Assembly (NCBI GenBank): GCA_900762945.1
Contig: CAAFIN010000081.1
Location: 1 to 9,782 of the forward strand
Length of the DNA: 9,782 bases
Direction of reading: 5' to 3'
DNA from: Clostridia bacterium
Lineage (GTDB): Bacteria > Bacillota > Clostridia > Christensenellales > Pumilibacteraceae
Shown here in pieces: positions 1 to 6,507 of this stretch; the stretch's first letter is position 1, and every line of letters starts with the position of its first letter. Both the position numbers and the translations under genes were made by a program. The notes below the pieces were generated by a model. The model did no database searches. It was not told the DNA's origin and was given only the letters and a program-made list of their open reading frames with translations.

Positions 1-31
1 AAAAACGGAACGGCTGTGTTCCGCTCCGTTT
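1..31 (-). terminator. intrinsic terminator after uvrA
   Basis: Bases 3-9 (AAACGGA) pair perfectly with 25-31 (TCCGTTT). After one mismatch, 11-13 (CGG) pair with 21-23 (CCG), leaving a 7-nt loop. Read on the minus strand, the stem is followed by a run of Ts that reaches the window edge at base 1. It begins about a dozen bases after the uvrA stop codon, the right place to end a uvrB-uvrA transcript. The T tract may continue outside the window. Confidence 0.75.
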
Positions 32-42
32 GGCTTTATCGA

Positions 43-2862
43 TTATTTCTTCGAAAGTATCTTTTTGAGAAATTGTCCGGTATAACTTTCCTTTATTTCC
101 GCGACCTGTTCGGGCGTACCTTCGGCGATAACCGTGCCGCCGTCATCGCCGCCTTCGGGTCCCATATCGATGATATAATCGGCGACCTTGATAACGTCGA
201 GGTTGTGTTCGATCACGATAACGGTATTGCCGCCGCCCGCGAGCCGCTCGAGAATTTCGAGAAGTTTATCCACGTCCGCCATGTGCAGTCCGGTCGTAGG
301 CTCGTCGAGGATATACAACGTTTTGGAAGTCGAACGCTTACTCAGTTCCGTGGCGAGTTTGATGCGCTGGGCTTCGCCGCCCGACAGCGTGGTCGCGGGT
401 TGACCAAGTTTGATATACCCTAGCCCCACGTCGCAAAGCGTCTTGATTTTGTTCGCGATAGCGGGGATATTCTCAAAGAACGCGTAAGCCTCCTCCACCG
501 TCATTTCCAGTACTTCGTAGATATTCTTGCCCTTGTATCTTACGGCGAGGGTTTCGCGGTTGTAGCGCTTGCCGCCGCACACTTCGCAAGGCACATAAAC
601 GTCGGGCAGGAAGTTCATTTCGATTTTGATAATGCCGTCGCCCGAGCAGTTTTCGCATCTGCCGCCCTTGACGTTGAAAGAGAATCTGCCCGCGCCGTAG
701 CCGCGTTCCTGCGCGTCCTGAGTCTTGGCGAACAGTTCGCGGATCTGCGAGAACACGCCGGTGTAAGTCGCGGGGTTGCTTCTCGGCGTTCTGCCGATAG
801 GGCTTTGGTCGATGCAGATAACCTTGTCGATATTCTCGATGCCGTCCACTCTTTCGGCGTTACCCTCGGGAATACGCGTGCGCATAATTTTATTCGACAG
901 CGCGGGGTACAGAATCTGATTCACGAGGCTGGACTTGCCGCTGCCCGAAACGCCGGTAACCGCAGTGAACACGCCCACCGGGAACTTGACCGTGACGTTT
1001 TTAAGGTTGTTCTGTTTCGCTCCGACGACGGTGATGAACTTGCCCGAAACGGATCTGCGAACGGCGGGAATTTCTATTTTCTTTTTACCCGAGAGGTACA
1101 GCCCGGTTATCGAACGCGGCTCGCGGATAATATCGTCCACCGTACCCGCGGCAACGATTTCGCCGCCGTGTACGCCCGCTCCCGGTCCTACGTCCACGAT
1201 AAAGTCCGCGCTGCGCATAGTATCTTCGTCGTGTTCGACCACGATAAGCGTGTTGCCGAGGTCGCGTAAACTTTCGAGCGTGGCGATAAGTTTGTTGTTG
1301 TCGCGTTGGTGCAGTCCGATGCTCGGCTCGTCGAGAATATAAAAAACGACGGTAAGCCCCGAACCGATCTGCGTGGCGAGCCTTATTCGCTGGGCTTCGC
1401 CGCCCGACAGCGTAGCCGCGCCGCGCGACAAGGTAAGGTAACCTAAGCCCACGTCCACGAGGAATTTGAGCCTTGCTTTTATCTCGCGAAGTATAGGTTG
1501 AGAAATGATTCCGCTCGACGGCGAAAATTTAAGTCCGTCTATGAACTCGCGGATTTTTACTATGGGGAGGTCGCTCAGTTCCGCAATGTTCAGCCCGCCC
1601 ACGGTAACGGCGAGCGCTTCGGGCCGCAAGCGTTTACCCTTGCACGCTTCGCACGGAATTTCGCGCATATACTTGGAAATTTCGCTCTTTATATAGTCGC
1701 TGGTACTCTCGCGAAAGCGGCGTTCGAGATTGTTGACGACGCCCTCGAAACTGCGGCGCATACTGCCCGAAAAGTTCGCGGACTGATAGGTAAGGTCGAG
1801 TTTTTCGCCGTCGTTGCCGTACAGCAAAATGTGCTTGATATTTTCCGGCAAGTCGCAAAACGGCGTGTCGAGCGAGAAACCGTAACGCTTGGACAGTGCT
1901 TTGAAGAACATACCGCCGATCTGGCTGGTATCGAAGTTCCACGCGCTGACGTTTAGCGCGCCCTCGTTAAGACTCTTACTGCCGTCGCCGTAGATGAGTT
2001 CGGGGTCGAGTTTCTGTTTGAAGCCTAAGCCCGTACACTCGGGGCAAGCGCCGAACGGCGAGTTGAACGAGAACAATCGCGGCTCGATTTCGCCTATCGA
2101 AATGCCGCAATCGGGGCAAGCGAACTTCGTCGAGAACAACTGCTCTTCGCCATCGTGGTCGATGACTACGATGTCGGCGGCGAGCTTGAGCGCGGTTTCA
2201 AGACTGTCGGTAAGGCGTTTTTCGATGCCGGTCTTGACGATAAGGCGGTCGACGACCACGCTGATATTGTGCTTGATTTGCTTGTCGAGGTTTATATCCT
2301 CGTCGAGCGAGTACACCGTGCCGTCGATTTTGACGCGCGGATAGCCCGCTTTTCGGAACGATTCGAGTTCCTTTTTGAACTCGCCTTTCTTCCCTCTCGC
2401 GACGGGCGCGGTAACGAGGATTTTGCTCCCCTCGGGGTAAGCCATGATCTGATCGACGATCTGATCGACGGACTGGCGGGTAATTTCTCTGCCGCACTTC
2501 GGACAATGCGCCACGCCGCAACGCGCGTACAAAAGGCGCAGATAGTCGTGGATTTCCGTGACCGTGCCTACCGTGGAACGCGGGTTGCGCGCCGTGGTTT
2601 TCTGATCGATCGAGATCGCCGGGCTGAGTCCTTCTATGCTCTCCACGTCCGGCTTCTGCATTTGTCCCAGAAACAGTCGCGCGTACGAGGACAGCGACTC
2701 GACGTAGCGGCGCTGACCCTCCGCAAAGATCGTGTCGAACGCGAGCGAGGTTTTTCCGCTCCCGGACAAGCCCGTGAATACTATCAGTTTGTTTCTCGGC
2801 AACGTGAGATCGACGTTTTTAAGGTTGTTCTCGTTTGCGCCTTTAATTATGATTTCGTCCAT
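43..2862 (-). CDS. uvrA: UvrA, excinuclease ABC subunit A
   Basis: DNA-damage sensor of nucleotide excision repair. A UvrA dimer with UvrB scans DNA, detects distortion and loads UvrB at the lesion. The 939-residue length is normal for the family. Visible landmarks are Walker A in the first ATPase half (GLSGSGKTS, residues 31-39), a CPDC...CPEC zinc module near residues 250-280, and the first ABC signature TLSGGEAQR followed by Walker B ILDEPSIGLH. The second Walker A, GVSGSGKSS, lies near residue 635. The C-terminal zinc finger CENC...CEVC (about 736-766) and a second LSGGEAQR/ILDEPTTGLH set follow. The segment before the first Walker B reads GLTVVFY, where the usual form is GLTGVLY; this looks a mild change. 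The gene starts 25 nt after the uvrB stop; the likely SD (GGAG) lies 13 nt before the ATG, a rather long spacing, so translation may be partly coupled to uvrB. No in-frame disruption is seen. Confidence 0.98.
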   Translation of the reverse strand: MDEIIIKGANENNLKNVDLTLPRNKLIVFTGLSGSGKTSLAFDTIFAEGQRRYVESLSSYARLFLGQMQKPDVESIEGLSPAISIDQKTTARNPRSTVGTVTEIHDYLRLLYARCGVAHCPKCGREITRQSVDQIVDQIMAYPEGSKILVTAPVARGKKGEFKKELESFRKAGYPRVKIDGTVYSLDEDINLDKQIKHNISVVVDRLIVKTGIEKRLTDSLETALKLAADIVVIDHDGEEQLFSTKFACPDCGISIGEIEPRLFSFNSPFGACPECTGLGFKQKLDPELIYGDGSKSLNEGALNVSAWNFDTSQIGGMFFKALSKRYGFSLDTPFCDLPENIKHILLYGNDGEKLDLTYQSANFSGSMRRSFEGVVNNLERRFRESTSDYIKSEISKYMREIPCEACKGKRLRPEALAVTVGGLNIAELSDLPIVKIREFIDGLKFSPSSGIISQPILREIKARLKFLVDVGLGYLTLSRGAATLSGGEAQRIRLATQIGSGLTVVFYILDEPSIGLHQRDNNKLIATLESLRDLGNTLIVVEHDEDTMRSADFIVDVGPGAGVHGGEIVAAGTVDDIIREPRSITGLYLSGKKKIEIPAVRRSVSGKFITVVGAKQNNLKNVTVKFPVGVFTAVTGVSGSGKSSLVNQILYPALSNKIMRTRIPEGNAERVDGIENIDKVICIDQSPIGRTPRSNPATYTGVFSQIRELFAKTQDAQERGYGAGRFSFNVKGGRCENCSGDGIIKIEMNFLPDVYVPCEVCGGKRYNRETLAVRYKGKNIYEVLEMTVEEAYAFFENIPAIANKIKTLCDVGLGYIKLGQPATTLSGGEAQRIKLATELSKRSTSKTLYILDEPTTGLHMADVDKLLEILERLAGGGNTVIVIEHNLDVIKVADYIIDMGPEGGDDGGTVIAEGTPEQVAEIKESYTGQFLKKILSKK

Positions 2863-2887
2863 TGTTTTTCGGTTTCTCCGACTTTCG

Positions 2888-4873
2888 TTAAATTAAGTTG
2901 CCGCCGCGCTTCCCGGAAAACTTCGACTGAAGTTTCTTGAGTTCCGCCATGCGGTCGCGCATTTTGATCGCGGTTTCGAAGTCAAGCGACTTCGCCGCGA
3001 CGTTCATCAGCGCTTTGAGTTTCTCGAGTTCCGCGGGAATGTCCTTTATATCGACTTTATCCGAAGCGGCTTTGGTGATTTCGATGGTGTTGGTTATCTT
3101 CTTTATAATGGTTTTGGGCGTGATGCCGTGCTCCGAGTTGTAACGCTGTTGCTTTTCTCGTCTGCGATTGGTTTCGTCGATCGCTTTTTTCATCGAGCCG
3201 GTCATATTGTCGGCGTACATCACAACGTAACTTTCCGCGTTCCGCGCCGCTCTGCCTATTGTCTGAATAAGCGAAGTTTCGCTGCGAAGGAAGCCTTCCT
3301 TGTCCGCGTCGAGTATCGCCACGAGTTGCACCTCGGGGATATCCAAACCTTCGCGCAGAAGGTTGATTCCGACAACGACGTCGAACTCGCCGGCGCGTAG
3401 GTCGTTGACGATCGTAATGCGCTCCATAGTGTCGATATCCGAGTGCAGATACCGTACTTTCACGCCGTTTTCGGCAAGGTACGCGGTGAGACTTTCGGAC
3501 ATTTTCTTGGTGAGCGTGGTGACGAGTACTCTGCCGTTCTTCGCTACGGTTTCGCGTATACGCGTGAGAAGGTCGTCGATCTGCCCTTTCGTGGGCTTCA
3601 GGATAACCGGCGGATCAAGAAGCCCCGTAGGACGAATGATCTGTTCGGCTACGGCGGGTCCCGCGAGTTTGAGTTCGTAGGGCGCGGGAGTCGCGGAAAC
3701 GTAGATCACCTGACCGATACGGCGGTTGAATTCCTCGAAGTTCAGCGGGCGGTTGTCGTAGGCTGCGGGAAGTCTGAAACCGTAGTCGACGAGCGATTTT
3801 TTTCTCGCGTAGTCGCCGCGGTACATAGCGCGAATCTGCGGCACGGTCATATGGCTTTCGTCGATAAACATAATGAAGTCGCGCGGGAAATAATCGAGCA
3901 GCGTGAACGGCGGTTCCCCCGGTTTTCTGCCGTCGAAGTACCGCGAATAGTTCTCGATACCGCTGCAATAGCCGATCTCTTTCATCATCTCCACGTCGTA
4001 AGTCACGCGCTGTTCGATACGCTGGGCTTCGATGAGTTTGTTCTCGTCGGTGAAATACTTGACCTGCTCGTCGCGGTCGCGGAGTATCGCTGTTATCGCG
4101 TGTTCGAGCGTTTCATGCGCCACGGCGTAATGCGAAGCGGGAAAAATCGCCGCGTGGTTAAGCCGCGACACTATCTTGCCGGTCACTATATCGAACTCGG
4201 ACAGCGCGTCGATCTCGTCGCCGAAGAACTCTACTCTCACGCCGTGATCGGACGACGAGGCTATAAAAATATCCACCGTGTCGCCCTTGACGCGGAAATC
4301 GGTACGTTCGGGCGCGGTATCGTTGCGCTTGTAATTGATGCCGACGAGTTTGCGGATAAGTTCGTCGCGGTCGAGTTTGTCGCCCGGTCGGAGCGAAACC
4401 GACAGCCGATAGTACTCCTCGGGCGCGCCCAAGCCGTAAATGCACGACACGGAAGCGACTACGATAACGTCGCGGCGTTCGTGCAACGAACACGTCGCGG
4501 AATGGCGGAGTTTATCTATCTCGTCGTTGATCTGCAAGTCCTTTTCTATATAAGTATCGGTGCTGGCGATGTAGGCTTCGGGTTGGTAGTAGTCGTAGTA
4601 CGACACGAAGAACTCTACGCGATTGTTCGGGAAAAACTCGCGCATCTCGTTGCAAAGTTGCGCGGCGAGCGTTTTGTTATGCGCGAGTACGAGCGCGGGG
4701 CGACCGACGTTCCTGATGACGTTAGCCATCGTGAAAGTCTTGCCGCTGCCGGTCACGCCCAAAAGCACCTGAGCGCACAGACCGTTCTCTATGCCCTCGG
4801 TAAGTTTCGCGATCGCTTCGGGCTGATCCCCCGTAGGCTTGTATTCGGATACGAGTTCGAATTCGTTTTCCAT
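2888..4873 (-). CDS. uvrB: UvrB, excinuclease ABC subunit B
   Basis: Damage-verifying, helicase-like subunit of nucleotide excision repair, loaded by UvrA and then bound by UvrC for the dual incision. At 661 residues it has the usual length. Walker A is GVTGSGKT (39-46). The tyrosine-rich beta-hairpin that clamps DNA begins at YYDYYQPEAY (92-101). The DESH helicase box (FIDESHMTVPQ) is near residue 335 and helicase motif VI (QTIGRAARN) near 535. A C-terminal UVR motif (LDFETAIKMRDRMAELKKL) at about 625-650 would contact UvrC, which is not encoded in this window. The ATG at 4873 is chosen because AGGAAGGG ends 7 nt upstream and a sigma-A promoter lies just before it, giving a leader of roughly 15 nt. 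It is first in the uvrB-uvrA operon and is transcribed divergently from dinB. Confidence 0.98.
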   Translation of the reverse strand: MENEFELVSEYKPTGDQPEAIAKLTEGIENGLCAQVLLGVTGSGKTFTMANVIRNVGRPALVLAHNKTLAAQLCNEMREFFPNNRVEFFVSYYDYYQPEAYIASTDTYIEKDLQINDEIDKLRHSATCSLHERRDVIVVASVSCIYGLGAPEEYYRLSVSLRPGDKLDRDELIRKLVGINYKRNDTAPERTDFRVKGDTVDIFIASSSDHGVRVEFFGDEIDALSEFDIVTGKIVSRLNHAAIFPASHYAVAHETLEHAITAILRDRDEQVKYFTDENKLIEAQRIEQRVTYDVEMMKEIGYCSGIENYSRYFDGRKPGEPPFTLLDYFPRDFIMFIDESHMTVPQIRAMYRGDYARKKSLVDYGFRLPAAYDNRPLNFEEFNRRIGQVIYVSATPAPYELKLAGPAVAEQIIRPTGLLDPPVILKPTKGQIDDLLTRIRETVAKNGRVLVTTLTKKMSESLTAYLAENGVKVRYLHSDIDTMERITIVNDLRAGEFDVVVGINLLREGLDIPEVQLVAILDADKEGFLRSETSLIQTIGRAARNAESYVVMYADNMTGSMKKAIDETNRRREKQQRYNSEHGITPKTIIKKITNTIEITKAASDKVDIKDIPAELEKLKALMNVAAKSLDFETAIKMRDRMAELKKLQSKFSGKRGGNLI

Positions 4874-4893
4874 GGCTTTACCCTTCCTATATA

Positions 4894-4923
4894 ATTATAT
4901 CACAGCCGCCCGAAAACAATCAA
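4894..4923 (-). promoter_or_regulatory. sigma-A promoter of uvrB-uvrA
   Basis: On the minus strand the -35 is TTGATT (4918-4923), the spacer is 18 nt, and the -10 is a perfect TATAAT (4894-4899) preceded by TGA, so it also has the extended -10 TG. The -10 sits inside a perfect 12-bp palindrome (4889-4900, ATATAATTATAT), which may only reflect AT-richness. Transcription would start close to the SD, so the leader is very short. No GAAC-N4-GTTC LexA box is visible here. Confidence 0.75.
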
Positions 4924-4956
4924 GCCTTTTGCCACGACAATTTTTAACGATTATTC

Positions 4957-4974
4957 CGAATAGTACGAATAGTA
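4957..4974. repeat. tandem 9-mer repeat in the uvrB/dinB intergenic region
   Basis: CGAATAGTA occurs twice head to tail (4957-4965 and 4966-4974). The first copy is also the right half of a short dyad (TATTC-C-GAATA, 4952-4962). The junction octamer TACGAATA (4964-4971) recurs in inverted form as TATTCGTA at 5072-5079, just downstream of the predicted dinB transcription start. This spacing between two divergent promoters suits a regulator binding site, but no known binding motif is recognised. Confidence 0.5.
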
Positions 4975-5022
4975 AAGTCAATCGGATAAATTAAACTCAA
5001 ACGTTTTGCCTGCGCTCAGCCG

Positions 5023-5045
5023 TTAAAATCGTTGTACGGTTTTAA
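5023..5045. promoter_or_regulatory. inverted repeat over the dinB -35, candidate operator
   Basis: Left arm TTAAAATCG (5023-5031) and right arm CGGTTTTAA (5037-5045) are complementary at 8 of 9 positions around a 5-bp centre (TTGTA). The centre and first base of the right arm are the -35 hexamer of the dinB promoter. A protein bound here would block RNA polymerase, so this is a candidate operator. The sequence does not match the Bacillus LexA consensus and the cognate regulator is unknown. Confidence 0.4.
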
Positions 5046-5060
5046 AATTCGTGGTATAAT
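5032..5060 (+). promoter_or_regulatory. sigma-A promoter of dinB
   Basis: The -35 is TTGTAC (5032-5037), the spacer is 17 nt, and the -10 is a perfect TATAAT (5055-5060) preceded by TGG, giving an extended -10. Transcription should begin near 5067, leaving a leader of about 79 nt before the dinB ATG. The promoter is back to back with that of uvrB, with about 110 bp between the two -35 boxes. Confidence 0.78.
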
Positions 5061-5075
5061 ATAGGATAGAGTATT

Positions 5076-5118
5076 CGTAAAAACCAGCCGCGCGAAACCG
5101 CTTTTACGGACGGCGCGG
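5076..5118 (+). promoter_or_regulatory. dinB 5' leader with two competing hairpins
   Basis: Within the predicted untranslated leader, CGTAAAA (5076-5082) can pair with TTTTACG (5102-5108), and CCGCGC (5088-5093) can pair with GCGCGG (5113-5118). The second arm of the first helix falls in the loop of the second, so they cannot form together as simple hairpins. Neither is followed by a T tract. They end about 18 nt before the SD (GGAG, 5136-5139). Whether they matter for dinB expression is inference. Confidence 0.3.
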
Positions 5119-5145
5119 GGAACGTTTGCGAGCACGGAGCGAGAG

Positions 5146-6378
5146 ATGAAAGACAGATTGATATTACACAGCGATCTTAATAATTTTTACGCTTCGGTGG
5201 AGTGTGCCATAAACCCCGAACTGCGCGGGATTCCGCTGGCGGTCGCGGGCAATCCCGAGCGGCGGCACGGCGTTGTTCTCGCCAAGAACGCGATCGCGAA
5301 AAAAGCGGGCGTAAAGACGGGCGACGTTATTTGGGAAGCGGAAGCGAAATGCCCCGGGCTGAAAATCGTTCCGCCGCACTTCGACCTCTACACTCAGTAC
5401 TCCAACCGCGTTTTCGAGTTGTACACGAAATTCACTTCGCAAGTCGAGCCGTTCGGTCCGGACGAGTGCTGGCTGGACTGCACGGGGTCTACCGGACTAT
5501 TCGGGAGCGGCGAGGAAATCGCGAAAAAGATCCTCGCCGAAGTCAGAAAAGAAACGTTTCTCACGGTTTCGGTGGGCGTTAGTTTCTCCAAGCCATTAGC
5601 AAAACTATGCAGCGACGCCGCCGAACCGGACGGATATTTCACCGCGTTTCGCGAAGATTACCGCGAAAAATTGTGGAAAAAGGACGTGGGCGATCTTATG
5701 ATGGTGGGCAGAAAAACCGTGCCCGTGCTGAATCGGCTGAATATTTACACCGTGGGCGATCTCGCGCTTGCGGACGAGAACGTGCTGAAGTCCGTGCTCG
5801 GCGCGAACGGTGTGAAACTCAAACATGCGGCGCTCGGCGACGACGGCGAAGTCGTGCGCGATTACGACAAACAGCGCAAAACCGAAAGCGTAGGTCACGG
5901 CATGACCGCGGTCAAGGACCTCGTCGACCCCGAGGACGTAAAAGCCGTGATCTGCTATCTGTGCGAAAAGATTTCCGCGCGTATGATAAAGTACGGTGTA
6001 AAAGGCTCGGGCGTACACGTAGATCTTCGCAGTTTCGAGTTGAAGCACGTATCAAGGCAAATGAAACTGACCCGCCCCACGTTTTCGAGCGCAGATATTT
6101 CCGACGCGGCTTTCGCTATGGCGATGGAACTAAGGCGCGAACACGCCGTGCCGCTGCGCACCGTCAGCGTAAGCGTGTTCGACCTCTCGCCCGCTACCGG
6201 CGCGGTGCAGATATCGATGTTCGACGAAAAGCCGAACAAGCGCGAAAACCTCGAGAAAGCAATCGACGATATAAAACGCAAGTACGGCAGAGATACGATA
6301 AAGCGCGCAAACCTTATCGCCCGCGACTTTATCTACGACAAGGACGACGCCGAAGACTTCCTACCGTTCAAAAGATAA
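5146..6378 (+). CDS. dinB: DinB-type Y-family DNA polymerase (Pol IV-like)
   Basis: Error-prone polymerase that synthesises DNA across damaged bases. The 410-residue protein opens with the Y-family motif DLNNFYASVE (10-19): D10 is a catalytic carboxylate and Y15 occupies the steric-gate position. The second acidic motif reads PFGPDECWLD (102-111), with catalytic D106 and E107; classical Pol IV has SIDE here. A palm region with SVGVSFSKPLAKL and the DNA-binding little-finger domain follow. QISMF (355-359) fits the QxSxF/L sliding-clamp motif, but about 50 residues follow it, so it is not at the extreme C terminus as in E. coli Pol IV. That tail (AIDDIKRKYGRDTIKRA) resembles the ends of Firmicutes UmuC/YqjW-like polymerases, so a name in that subgroup is also possible. 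The ATG is supported by GGAG six nt upstream and by its own promoter. It is divergent from uvrB-uvrA. Confidence 0.93.
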   Translation: MKDRLILHSDLNNFYASVECAINPELRGIPLAVAGNPERRHGVVLAKNAIAKKAGVKTGDVIWEAEAKCPGLKIVPPHFDLYTQYSNRVFELYTKFTSQVEPFGPDECWLDCTGSTGLFGSGEEIAKKILAEVRKETFLTVSVGVSFSKPLAKLCSDAAEPDGYFTAFREDYREKLWKKDVGDLMMVGRKTVPVLNRLNIYTVGDLALADENVLKSVLGANGVKLKHAALGDDGEVVRDYDKQRKTESVGHGMTAVKDLVDPEDVKAVICYLCEKISARMIKYGVKGSGVHVDLRSFELKHVSRQMKLTRPTFSSADISDAAFAMAMELRREHAVPLRTVSVSVFDLSPATGAVQISMFDEKPNKRENLEKAIDDIKRKYGRDTIKRANLIARDFIYDKDDAEDFLPFKR

Positions 6379-6390
6379 CTCCGACATACG

Positions 6391-6431
6391 AAAAGGCAAC
6401 TACCCTATTTCCTTGGGTAATTGCCTTTTTT
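6391..6431. terminator. shared terminator between dinB and the M3 peptidase gene
   Basis: AAAAGGCAA (6391-6399) pairs with TTGCCTTTT (6421-6429). After one mismatch, TACCC (6401-6405) pairs with GGGTA (6415-6419) around a 9-nt loop. The plus-strand stem ends in six Ts (6426-6431), making a strong terminator 12 nt after dinB. On the minus strand the T run is four long, so it could also end the converging peptidase transcript, though less strongly. A weaker hairpin (ACGCG 6442-6446 with CGCGT 6462-6466) followed by a T-rich stretch may be a backup for dinB. Confidence 0.88.
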
Positions 6432-6507
6432 ACTCTGAATGACGCGATAAGAGTTAAACTGCGCGTTATTTTTTATTTCGCCTTAATCGGCATATAATTT
6501 TCTTGTC

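Noticed and set aside
2155..2940. 261-codon open frame on the plus strand opposite the start of uvrA
   Set aside because: No motif and it crosses the uvrA/uvrB junction antisense; its composition is that of a reverse-strand shadow.
3443..4894. 483-codon open frame on the plus strand opposite uvrB
   Set aside because: It mirrors a clearly real uvrB, has no family motif, and carries a low-complexity Arg/Val/Phe-rich composition expected from reading this codon usage backwards.
4942..5028. Shared octamer CGTTAAAA upstream of both the uvrB and dinB promoters
   Set aside because: The copies sit at different distances from their -35 boxes, and one shared 8-mer is expected by chance in an AT-rich region of this size.
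5119..5129. GGAACGTTTGC as a LexA-like site ahead of dinB
   Set aside because: The two halves lack the 4-bp spacer of the Firmicutes LexA box and the right half is GTTT, so it does not fit.
5607..6497. 296-codon frame overlapping dinB on the same strand
   Set aside because: The product is extremely Arg-rich and runs through the dinB terminator; it is a frame shadow of dinB.
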